This document shows, piece by piece, positions 26,452 to 33,741 of a stretch of DNA of 36,784 bases; position 1 is the first letter of the stretch; each line of letters begins with the position of its first letter. The translations under genes were made by a program, and so were the position numbers. The DNA is taken from positions 1-36,784 of the forward strand of contig NZ_MQVR01000015.1 of assembly GCF_001907295.1 (NCBI RefSeq). The letters are read 5' to 3'. Source of the stretch: Bowdeniella nasicola (lineage in GTDB: Bacteria > Actinomycetota > Actinomycetes > Actinomycetales > Actinomycetaceae). The notes under the pieces are model-generated. The model saw only the letters and a program-made list of their open reading frames with translations, made no database searches and was not told the DNA's origin.

Positions 26452-27594
26452 TCAGCGACGCACGAGCGCCACGAGCGTCTCGGTGTGCGTCGTATGCGGG
26501 AACATGTCGAAGACCTGCGCGCTCATGGCGCGCAGGTTCGGCATGTGTGCGAGATCCTTCGCGAGCGTCACCGCGTTGCAGCTCGAATACAGCACCGCGG
26601 GCGCGTGCTCGTTGAGCCAGCCCGCAAGTTCGGTGCCGATGCCGCGGCGCGGGGGATTGACGACGACGAGGTCGGCACGTGGCGCGGTGGCGAGCCACTG
26701 CCACGCGTCGGCCGCGATGAGCTCGACACGGTCGGCAACTCCGTTGACTTCGGCCGAGTACTGCGCCGCCGCGATCGCCGGCTCCGAAATCTCCACGCCC
26801 GTGACGTGCCGATCAACTCCCGCGAGGTGCAGCGCGAAACCGCCGACGCCGCAGTACAGGTCATAGATCCGGGCAGGCGTCGGCAGCGGCAACGCCCCGA
26901 GAAGTTCCTGCGCACGCCCATAAAGCGCCTGGGCGATCGCGGTATTCGTCTGAAAGAAGCTCGCGGGCGTCAGGTGCAGCGTCACATCGCCGAGTGGCAT
27001 GGCAAGCAGGTGCTCGTCTGTGAGCAGGATGTCGCGTTCGCCTTCGGTGACCGCCTTGTGCACGGGCAGCAGGTTCAGCGTCGCGACGCGGATCGCCGGC
27101 ACGTCGGCGAGGAGGCTCGCGAGGTGTTTGCGAATCCTCGCTTCGGCTTCGGTTGAGCGGAGCACGAACCGCACGAGGAGCTCACCGTTCGGTGCGGCGG
27201 TCACGTGCACATACTTGAGCTCGCCGCGCCGGGTCGTGAGGTCATAGGGCGTGAGGCGGGCGCGCGCGATAAATCGGGCGATCGCCGGCAGCGCGTCGGT
27301 GATGTGCCGGTTATGGATCGGGCACAGGCGGATATCGGTGGCGCTGCCATCGGGCCGGACGATACCGAGGATCGGGTGGGCGGCAGTCCCACCGACGGCG
27401 AGTTTCGCGCGAGTGCGAAAGTGCACTGGATTGGAAGCGACGATCTCGCGGAAGACGTCGGGCGGCACGACGCCCGCAAGCTGGCTACGAACCCGAGCGT
27501 CCTTGTCCGCTAGCTGCTGCGGGTAGGGGGTATCGAGCACCGTGCACGAGCGGCACGTCCCCAGCTCAAAACAGGCGCAGCGCACGCCCCTCAT
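26452..27594 (-). CDS. rlmC: 23S rRNA (uracil-C5)-methyltransferase, RlmC type
   Basis: A 380-residue SAM-dependent methyltransferase of the RumA/RumB (RlmC/RlmD) group. The N-terminus CACFELGTCRSC carries the cysteines of the iron-sulfur cluster. SAM motifs DLYCGVGGFALHLA and VEISEPAIAAAQ, NPPRRGIG, and the catalytic-cysteine motif YSSCNAVTLAKDL are present. SFFQTN is typical. The frame is open to 27639, but ATG 27594 immediately before the cysteine cluster is the natural start; no ribosome site is seen. The target base (747 type) is inferred from family. It is convergent with the MBL gene with a three-base gap. Confidence 0.88.
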   Translation of the reverse strand: MRGVRCACFELGTCRSCTVLDTPYPQQLADKDARVRSQLAGVVPPDVFREIVASNPVHFRTRAKLAVGGTAAHPILGIVRPDGSATDIRLCPIHNRHITDALPAIARFIARARLTPYDLTTRRGELKYVHVTAAPNGELLVRFVLRSTEAEARIRKHLASLLADVPAIRVATLNLLPVHKAVTEGERDILLTDEHLLAMPLGDVTLHLTPASFFQTNTAIAQALYGRAQELLGALPLPTPARIYDLYCGVGGFALHLAGVDRHVTGVEISEPAIAAAQYSAEVNGVADRVELIAADAWQWLATAPRADLVVVNPPRRGIGTELAGWLNEHAPAVLYSSCNAVTLAKDLAHMPNLRAMSAQVFDMFPHTTHTETLVALVRR

Positions 27595-27620
27595 GCTACC
27601 GAAGTGAACGCGCGCTCCCG

Positions 27621-27639
27621 GTGACGCGACGTGCGTCAC
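27621..27639. promoter_or_regulatory. Inverted repeat between rlmC and 27657 gene
   Basis: GTGACGC-GACGT-GCGTCAC is a perfect seven-base inverted repeat with a five-base spacer in the 62-base divergent gap, so it could bind a dimeric regulator of both genes. No regulator is encoded nearby. Confidence 0.35.
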
Positions 27640-27656
27640 ACATCCATGATTAAGCC

Positions 27657-28121
27657 ATGGGTACGTACTCTGAAGAAGAATCCGATGCTATTCGCGGCGG
27701 CCTCATGGCTGCCGTCGCTCTCGTGTCCAAAACCGATTCTGGCTTTATCGCAATGTTCAAAGAGTCCGCCGCGGCGGGCAAGACAGTGCAGTCGCTGCCG
27801 GCGGACCTGAAGGAGATCTTCTCCGAGTTCGATATTCCACGCGTCAAGCGCGGGGGAGAGCTCGAGCTGCTACGCGAGGCCGTGAGAATCGCCGACTCGA
27901 AAGACAGCGCGACGGGGCAGGCCTATCGCGACGCAGTGCGCGAGGCGACCTCCGCTGCCGCCGAGGCTTCCAAGGGCATAAGCGACGTCGAACAGGGCGT
28001 GCTCGATCAAATCGAAGCGATTGTGAGCGAAAAGCTCGCCGCTTCCACCACCTATTTGGTGGAGCCGGATTCGCTGACCTCTCCGGGCGTCGTCGAGGAC
28101 TCGTCTGCTTCGTCTGAGTAG
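27657..28121 (+). CDS. Small acidic hypothetical protein
   Basis: A 154-residue soluble, strongly acidic protein (ends in Asp, Glu, Ser). No family was recognised. The N-terminal half has helical segments (RGGLMAAVALVSKTDSGFIAM, LKEIFSEFDIPRVKRGGELEL) and the second half a coiled-coil-like Ala/Glu helix. No signal peptide or membrane helix. The ATG lacks a ribosome site. The last 70 bases lie antisense to the end of lgt, coding both tails at once. Strong codon structure up to that overlap supports it as real. Confidence 0.6.
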   Translation: MGTYSEEESDAIRGGLMAAVALVSKTDSGFIAMFKESAAAGKTVQSLPADLKEIFSEFDIPRVKRGGELELLREAVRIADSKDSATGQAYRDAVREATSAAAEASKGISDVEQGVLDQIEAIVSEKLAASTTYLVEPDSLTSPGVVEDSSASSE

Positions 28122-28903
28122 TCCGGGTAGACCGGGCGCTGGAAGGCATCGGCAAGCAGCCAGGTTCCGATGATGATCATGGGCAGCGACAGGATCTGGC
28201 CCATAGTCATCCAGTCGAAGAAGATGTAGCCGAGCTGCACGTCGGGGATCCGGACGAATTCCACCGCGAAGCGGAAGATACCGTAGCCGAGCAGGAAGAG
28301 TCCGGATACCGCCCGACGGGGGCGGCGCCGCGCAGAGAACCACCACAGGATCGCGAACAGCACGAGCCCTTCAAGGAAGGCCTCGTACAGCATCGATGGA
28401 TGCCGCGACACGTCGCCGCCGGTCGGGAAGATGATGCCCCACGGCAGGTCGGTGGGCTTGCCCCACAGCTCGCCGTTGATGAAGTTTCCGATGCGCCCAA
28501 AAAACAGTCCGAGCGGGACTAGGGGAGCGATGAAGTCCGTTACGTCCCAAAACTTTCGGTCGTTACGCCACGCGAGCCAGTAGATCGCGAGCAGAACGCC
28601 GATGAGGCCGCCGTGAAACGACATGCCACCCTGGTTCATTTTGAAGATCCACAGCGGGTCGGCGATCGCCTCTTTCAGGCCATAGAACAGGACGTAGCCG
28701 ACGCGACCACCGACGATGACGCCAACGGCAGCGGCCACGATGAGATCACCGACCTTCTCCGGGGTCCAGCCCGACCCGGGCTTCTTTGCGCGCTGGACAC
28801 CAAGGAACCAGGCGAGCGCAAAACCGACGAGGTACATGATGCCGTACCAGTGGATGTCCAGCGGACCGATGTGGATCGCCGGATCGATATCAGGAAACTT
28901 CAC
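28052..28903 (-). CDS. lgt: Prolipoprotein diacylglyceryl transferase, proteobacterial-like
   Basis: Integral membrane enzyme transferring diacylglycerol from phosphatidylglycerol to the lipobox cysteine, first step of lipoprotein maturation. The 283-residue product shows about seven helices and the signature GRIGNFINGELWG with catalytic residues, MSFHGGLIG and RHPSMLYEAFLEG. Long stretches (HWYGIMYLVGF, GGRVGYVLFY, SGLFLLGYGIFRF, MGQILSLPMI) match the Escherichia coli protein much more closely than mycobacterial Lgt, which I recall as having a different, longer form. Start is GTG 28903. It is not next to trpA, where actinobacterial lgt often lies. It ends in a Ser/Asp/Glu-rich tail antisense to the 27657 gene. 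Confidence 0.93.
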   Translation of the reverse strand: MKFPDIDPAIHIGPLDIHWYGIMYLVGFALAWFLGVQRAKKPGSGWTPEKVGDLIVAAAVGVIVGGRVGYVLFYGLKEAIADPLWIFKMNQGGMSFHGGLIGVLLAIYWLAWRNDRKFWDVTDFIAPLVPLGLFFGRIGNFINGELWGKPTDLPWGIIFPTGGDVSRHPSMLYEAFLEGLVLFAILWWFSARRRPRRAVSGLFLLGYGIFRFAVEFVRIPDVQLGYIFFDWMTMGQILSLPMIIIGTWLLADAFQRPVYPDYSDEADESSTTPGEVSESGSTK

Positions 28904-30090
28904 AGTGACACCCTACGTGACAAGCGCTGTTCGCCCGTAATTCCTTCGGTAGTTGGGAGGTATCGAGGGTCGCATCGGGATCGGCTTCGATCTCTTCGAC
29001 GACCTCGGCGCGCATATCGGTGCGGATCTGGTCGTCATCGAGATTGGAATCGCTGATGGCCTGCTCCAGATCGCGGTGTTCGGCGGGGGGAGAAGGGTAC
29101 CTCTTTTTGCAGCTTGCGCCGACCGAGGTCGCGGATGCGGCCGCGGCGGTGCGCTTCGGCGGCGATCTCGGCGCGCTGCTTTCCCCACGCGAGCACGAGG
29201 ATGACGATGAGGGCGATACCGACGTAGCCGATGATCGGGTAGAGGTAGCCCACGAGCGCCTTGAACCCAACGAAACTTCCGGCAAATCCCGCCGCGACAG
29301 CCGCGATGAGGACGGGGAAGAACCGTTCGGGTCGGCTCGACGTCGCGCGCCGCGCGAGCGCGTAGAACAATCCCGACCCCGGTATTGAAGTTCAGTCGGC
29401 TGGTGAGCGACGCGCCCCACCTGCATAAACAGCGCGAGGGTCGCGATGACGAGCAGGCCGCCAAAGAGCAGTCCGCCGACGAAGCCCCCACGGCCCGCCG
29501 ACTTCGGGTCGAGCTGATCGCCGTCCATCACGATCGCCATCGAGATGCCGAGCGCGAGGGCGAGCGCCACGTAGTTAATGGAGGACAGCGTCCAGTGGGG
29601 TAGCGAGCTCGGGATCTCGGTCGCCACTCGCTGCAGCGCGGCAAAGGACCGGTCCGACGCATTGATCGCGACGGCACTAGCGGCGACAACGATGACGATG
29701 ATGAAGGGCGTGAGAGCGCCGATGACGGTCTCCAGGCGGGAGACATCGAGTAGACCTGCCCCGATACACAGCGCCGTCATGATCGCCGATCCCACCCACA
29801 CGGGCAGCCCGAACTGCTGGTTGAGGTTCGAGCCAGCGCCGGCGATCATCACGAGGCCGACACAAAACAGCGTGAACGTAATGAAGTAGTCGAGCAGCTT
29901 CGAGATGATCGGATGCGCGATCTCACCGAAGACGACGGAGTGCTCATGGGCGCGGTAGTAGCTGCCGAGCTGCAGGATGACCATGCACATCAGCGCAAAC
30001 AGGGCAGCGGCGAGTACCGCGCCGATGAGCCCGGGGATCCCAAAAGAGACGAACAACTGCGAGTGCCGTCGTGAGGGTGTGCCTAAGCAC
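28890..30090 (-). pseudogene. Decayed YkvI-family membrane transporter
   Basis: A multi-helix transporter gene with several lesions. From GTG 30090 (AAGGA upstream) it reads VLRHTLTTALAVV, the typical YkvI start, then loses about 17 codons and jumps frame at about 30057 to LFVSFGIPGLIG. The next frame runs about 200 codons (LGSYYRAHEHSVVFGEI, DYFITFTLFCVGLVM). Near 29400 sequence is lost and the frame changes to LNFNTGVG; at 29368-29371 one extra base breaks NTGVGMFYALARR, and at the six-base run 29085-29090 a base seems added. The tail (ISDSNLDDDQIRTDMRAEVV) reads on in the first frame to 28890. The product cannot be functional. Confidence 0.8.
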
Positions 30091-30213
30091 GAGGGGACTT
30101 CCTTAGCTCGATAGTGGGGTTACGGGTGGATTACTCCGAACCGCCAGAACATGCGCCGTTCGGGGACACCTCACATTGTCTAAAGTGTCATAATATGCAT
30201 TATCGGAACAGGA

Positions 30214-30725
30214 CTATAGTTGCCCAGGATCAAGCGATGCCAGGACCGTGGCCGCCCGATCGCCGGTGATGCCCTGGCATGGATCGCCTGCCCATACGCT
30301 CTGGACGCTCACGTCATCACGCGCCCGCCCCGCAGCTCGGATGTTGGCCGTCAACTTGTTGAAGTGCGGATAGATCGCGGGCAATCATGTCCTCATCGGC
30401 GCACGTGACGTATAGCGGGCAGCCGAGCGCTCGCACGGCCTCGCAGGCCTCTGGTAAGGGCATACCGAACGTGAAGGACACGAAATCCGGTGAGCCCGTA
30501 TGCAGCGCTTCGCACTGGTCCTCGTTGTTCCACTCGTGTCGACAGTTGTCGAACTCCGGCCACGTGATGTCCGGATGGGCCGACTCCAGGTGTTTGCCGA
30601 TCAGCGTCTGCAAGGACGGCTCCGCCGCCCGCGTTCGCGACGGCGGCACACAGCTCCGGAGTCGTCGGTCCGCCCGCAATAGGCGCGACAAGAACGGGAA
30701 CGTCAAGGTCAGCCACGTCACGCAT
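30214..30725 (-). pseudogene. Decayed nitronate monooxygenase (NMO) family gene
   Basis: Three disconnected pieces of a 2-nitropropane dioxygenase-like FMN enzyme. From ATG 30725 the frame reads [20 protein letters not shown] and VANAGG, the N-terminus. After about 30620 homology passes to another frame ([20 protein letters not shown], then [12 protein letters not shown]). At the end, VWAGDPCQGITGDRAATVLASL (30214-30295) is the family C-terminus, ending at TAG 30214. The middle, with the FMN-site glycines and much of the barrel, is missing. Total length is about a third of the usual 1000 bases. Confidence 0.72.
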
Positions 30726-30770
30726 CACATGCCCCTGAGTTAGCTCGATCCGGCATCTTATGCCACAGTT

Positions 30771-30797
30771 GGGAATAGATCCCCGTTCAAATCAGTT
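30771..30797 (+). promoter_or_regulatory. SigR/SigH-type promoter for rbpA
   Basis: GGGAAT (30771-30776) is followed after exactly 18 bases by GTT (30795-30797), the consensus of ECF oxidative-stress promoters recognised by SigR/SigH (GGAAT-N18-GTT). It lies about 58 bases before the rbpA ATG. In Streptomyces coelicolor rbpA is a SigR-regulon gene. Confidence 0.65.
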
Positions 30798-30854
30798 TAA
30801 GCTTACGTGTGCCCGGCGAGGTTGTCCGGGCCGCAGGCTATGAAGGGAGTAAGT

Positions 30855-31208
30855 ATGGCAGAGCGCGCACTACGCGGAATGAGCCTTGGATCCCGAAGCA
30901 TGGAAAGCGATGTGGGCGTCGAATTCGCCGATCGCGTCACCGTGCGTTTTGATTGCGAAGACTGTGGCAAGGTCACCGAAGTGACCATGTTCGCCGAGGC
31001 GGAAATTCCTCTGGTGTGGGAATGCCAGTGCGGGAAGGAAGCGGTGCTCCGTGAGCACGACCGTCCGGATCCGACCAAGCCGGTCAAGCCCCAGCGCACC
31101 CACTGGGACATGCTGCTGGAGCGTCGCTCCATGGAGGAACTGCAGGTCCTGCTCGATGAGCGTCTCGAACTGCTGCGAGCTGGAAAGCTGCGTCGTCGCT
31201 CGGCGTAA
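30855..31208 (+). CDS. rbpA: RNA polymerase-binding protein RbpA
   Basis: A 117-residue actinobacterial transcription factor that binds RNA polymerase and the principal sigma factor, stabilising the open complex. It has a flexible N-terminal tail (MAERALRGMSLGSRSMESD), the RbpA core with zinc-type cysteines in FDCEDCGKV and WECQCGKEA, and a C-terminal sigma-interaction helix (MLLERRSMEELQVLLDERLE). The frame opens at 30807, but ATG 30855 with AAGGGAG upstream gives the conserved start. A strong terminator follows. Confidence 0.94.
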   Translation: MAERALRGMSLGSRSMESDVGVEFADRVTVRFDCEDCGKVTEVTMFAEAEIPLVWECQCGKEAVLREHDRPDPTKPVKPQRTHWDMLLERRSMEELQVLLDERLELLRAGKLRRRSA

Positions 31209-31228
31209 GTTCGTCTACCAAACACGTC

Positions 31229-31256
31229 ACCGGTGGCCCGCTGGGCTACCGGTTTT
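31229..31256 (+). terminator. Intrinsic terminator of rbpA
   Basis: ACCGGTGGCCC (31229-31239), loop GCT, and GGGCTACCGGT (31243-31253) form an 11-base stem with one G-U pair, followed by TTTTGTGTT. It lies between rbpA and the convergent ppm1 stop. Confidence 0.85.
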
Positions 31257-31262
31257 GTGTTG

Positions 31263-32009
31263 CTAGCGGCGGAACTTGTTCACGAGGCGCCCCAGCTGCG
31301 CGCGGCGCCGGGCAATCCCCCAGCCTGCCGTTCGCAGCGCCGATTCCTTAATGATCGGCCCGTCCATCTTCGACACGCCTTCGGTGCGCTCCACGAACAC
31401 GATGGGGACCTCGACGATGATGCCGCCTGCCTCATCGACGCGCAGCGTCATATCGACCTGGAAGGAATACCCGTGCGACTGGACCGCGCTCAGGTCGATT
31501 TTTTCTAGAATCTCGCGGCGGAAGACCCTAAAGCCCGCCGTCGCGTCGTGCACGCGCAGGCCGGTGGCGAGTCGTACGTACAGGTTTGAGCCGCGCGAGA
31601 GCCACAGCCGGTTCATCGGCCAGTTCTCGACGGCACCGCCGGTCACCCAGCGCGAACCGATGACGAGGTCCGGGGCGTCGGGACGGTCGGCGCGCGTGAG
31701 GAGCTTCGGCAGGTCAATCGGGCGGTGCGACAGGTCGGCGTCCATCTCGAGGATGTGACTGTAGTCGCGCGCCAGTGCCCAGGTAAATCCGGCGACGTAG
31801 GCGCGGCCGAGGCCGCTCTTTTCGCTGCGGTGCATGACGTGGACACGGTCGTTTTGTGCTGCGAGTTCATCGGCGAGTTCGCCGGTACCGTCGGGAGATC
31901 CGTCGTCGACGACGAGGATGTCAGCGTCCGTGAGTTCCAGAACCTTCGGGACAATAACCGGGAGGTTATCTTTTTCGTTGTAGGTCGGAATAATGACGAC
32001 GGGACGCAC
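31263..32009 (-). CDS. ppm1: Polyprenol-phosphate mannosyltransferase (Ppm1 catalytic domain)
   Basis: A 248-residue GT2 family glycosyltransferase that moves mannose from GDP-mannose to polyprenyl phosphate, supplying lipid-linked mannose for glycolipids and protein mannosylation. VVIIPTYNEKDNLPVIVP, VDDGSPDGTGELAD, the metal-binding EMDADLSHRP and VIGSRWVTGG are visible; there are no membrane helices, so it acts at the inner face. The frame opens at 32033, but AGGAGAA stands 6-7 bases before GTG 32009, giving MRPVVIIPTYN. In mycobacteria it is fused to Lnt; here the two are separate but overlap by 44 bases. Confidence 0.9.
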   Translation of the reverse strand: MRPVVIIPTYNEKDNLPVIVPKVLELTDADILVVDDGSPDGTGELADELAAQNDRVHVMHRSEKSGLGRAYVAGFTWALARDYSHILEMDADLSHRPIDLPKLLTRADRPDAPDLVIGSRWVTGGAVENWPMNRLWLSRGSNLYVRLATGLRVHDATAGFRVFRREILEKIDLSAVQSHGYSFQVDMTLRVDEAGGIIVEVPIVFVERTEGVSKMDGPIIKESALRTAGWGIARRRAQLGRLVNKFRR

Positions 32010-33558
32010 GCTTTTCTCCTGTGAAGGGGCCAACTACCACCCAGCCTAATGCGAGAATCGCAGATCCCAGAACTGGAATGATCCCCGCTTTGGCTGCGAA
32101 GGTCTCACTGGTGCGCAGCGCCACCTTGGCGACGAGGTGATCCGAAGTCCACAGCTCGGTTGCGCCCACGATCCGGCCGCGCGGGTCGATGATTGCGGAA
32201 GTGCCGACCGTGGAGGCCTGGACCGTTGCGCGCGAGAATTCGATGGCTCTAAAGCGCGAGATATCGGTCTGCTGGGCGGCTTCCGCGGAATCTCCGAAGG
32301 AGGCATTATTCGTCGGAACGATGAGGACCTGAGCGCCGCGGTTCACGCTGTCACGAACCAGGTCTTCGACGGAGATCTCAAAACAGATCGCATCGCCGAC
32401 GCGTACGTTGCGATCCGCGAGAGCTAGATCCATGATCCCGGGCTTTTGACCGGGCAGCATGTCGGTCCTTACCTTGCCGACGTCGCTCGAGATCTTGGCA
32501 AAGAAATCTCGGTACGGAATGTACTCGCCGAACGGTACGGGATGCTGCTTAGTGTAGCTGTCGACGATCCGGACGTCGTTGCCATCGGGCACGAACAGCA
32601 GGTGCTGGTTGTATCGCCCGTTTTCGAAGTATTCCTGGGTTCCCACGAGGATTGGAACCTTCGCCGCGAGGACGGATTCGTGGATCATCGCGAGCACGTC
32701 GTCGTTGGTGCGCGGGTCGAGATCGGAGGCCGATTCCGGCCACACGATGAGGTCGAGCTGCGGGTCGGATTTCACCAGCCGCACAGTTTCGTCGCGGTGA
32801 TTGGCGGTGACGCGCCGAGCCTGCTCATACCCGTCCGCGAGCGGCGGGCGCGGGACGTTTCCTTGGACGACCCCGACGCTCAAGCTCCCGGTTTCGGCAT
32901 TGCCGGCCAGCGGCGCCAGCGCCGCGACCAACGGCAGCGCGCCAGCAACCGCTACCTGGGCGGCGCGGGAGAGGAATCGACCGCTGCGCTCCCCCGCCGG
33001 GTTGATAACGCGAGCGAGGAGCACGGCAGCGACAACGACGGTGAAACCGACGAGGGTGGTTCCGCCGTACGCCGCAAGACGGACGATCGGACCTTCGACC
33101 TGTGAGTAGCCGACGAGGCCCCACGCGAAGCCTCCGAACGGGAATCGCGATCGCATGCCCTCGATAGCGACGAACAGGAGGCCAGAGCCGACCGCGTCGA
33201 TCCACACCGAGGCCGATCTCGTATACCAGGCGCTCTTGAGGGCCACGGCGCGCAGGCACGCGTAGAGGCCAATGATGCAGGCCTGCAGGGTCGCTAGCGC
33301 CGCCCACGGGATATAGGTTCCGACCGAGGTGATCGCCCAGGACAGATGCGGCAGAAAGAAGGCGAGGCCGAAGGCGGTGCCATAGGCGAAGGCACGGCCC
33401 GGGCGAGAGCGCCCCAGTGCCACGTGCAAGAGTGCGAGGGCAACGATCGCCATCCACCACCATCGCAGGTGGGGAAACGCGAGGTTGAGGGCGCCGCCAG
33501 CCAGTGCGGCTAGGAGAAAGCGCGGCACAAAGCTCATAGGGACGGGCACGCTTCTCAT
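31966..33558 (-). CDS. lnt: Apolipoprotein N-acyltransferase
   Basis: A 530-residue enzyme acylating the N-terminal cysteine of lipoproteins, last step after Lgt and Lsp. The first half has about seven hydrophobic helices; the second half is a nitrilase-like domain with the catalytic triad glutamate in IVWPESASDLD, lysine in YTKQHPVPFGEYIP and cysteine in GDAICFEISVEDL. A last helix (IPVLGSAILALGWVVVG) follows. The frame opens at 33642, but ATG 33558 (or 33537) begins the membrane part. There is no ribosome site; TATCTATTAGC directly before the ATG could be a -10 of a leaderless transcript. It overlaps ppm1 by 44 bases. Confidence 0.88.
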   Translation of the reverse strand: MRSVPVPMSFVPRFLLAALAGGALNLAFPHLRWWWMAIVALALLHVALGRSRPGRAFAYGTAFGLAFFLPHLSWAITSVGTYIPWAALATLQACIIGLYACLRAVALKSAWYTRSASVWIDAVGSGLLFVAIEGMRSRFPFGGFAWGLVGYSQVEGPIVRLAAYGGTTLVGFTVVVAAVLLARVINPAGERSGRFLSRAAQVAVAGALPLVAALAPLAGNAETGSLSVGVVQGNVPRPPLADGYEQARRVTANHRDETVRLVKSDPQLDLIVWPESASDLDPRTNDDVLAMIHESVLAAKVPILVGTQEYFENGRYNQHLLFVPDGNDVRIVDSYTKQHPVPFGEYIPYRDFFAKISSDVGKVRTDMLPGQKPGIMDLALADRNVRVGDAICFEISVEDLVRDSVNRGAQVLIVPTNNASFGDSAEAAQQTDISRFRAIEFSRATVQASTVGTSAIIDPRGRIVGATELWTSDHLVAKVALRTSETFAAKAGIIPVLGSAILALGWVVVGPFTGEKRASRRHYSDLQRKR

Positions 33559-33570
33559 GCTAATAGATAA

Positions 33571-33637
33571 GGACCTGGGGGTCTTCGGACCGCGCGCCAC
33601 CAGGTGGCGGACGCGTTTTCTATGGAGCCCCAGGTCC
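33571..33637. repeat. Nested inverted repeats upstream of lnt
   Basis: GGACCTGGGG (33571-33580) and CCCCAGGTCC (33628-33637) form a perfect 10-base outer pair. Inside, CGCG-CGCCAC-CAG-GTGGCG-GA-CGCG (33591-33615) forms a second hairpin, followed on the + strand by TTTTCT. The unit ends 12 bases from the lnt ATG. It may be a regulatory leader, a bidirectional terminator for helY, or a small mobile repeat. Confidence 0.55.
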
Positions 33638-33642
33638 CTCAT

Positions 33643-33741
33643 CCGATCTTGCCGGAGTATCTTACGCTAACGGCCACCGCTTGCAGATTCAACCCCTTGT
33701 GTCATACGTGATATGTCGGATACGCACATACGTCACACGCG
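33643..33741. repeat. Direct-repeat-rich gap after helY
   Basis: The gap holds CATACGT twice (about 33702 and 33727) and CGTCACACG twice (about 33730-33748), with GATATGTCGGATACG between, an operator-like cluster; no gene is seen. Confidence 0.25.

Noticed and set aside
30317-30721. 134-residue frame as a separate small gene
   Set aside because: It is the middle piece of the NMO relic with out-of-frame ends.
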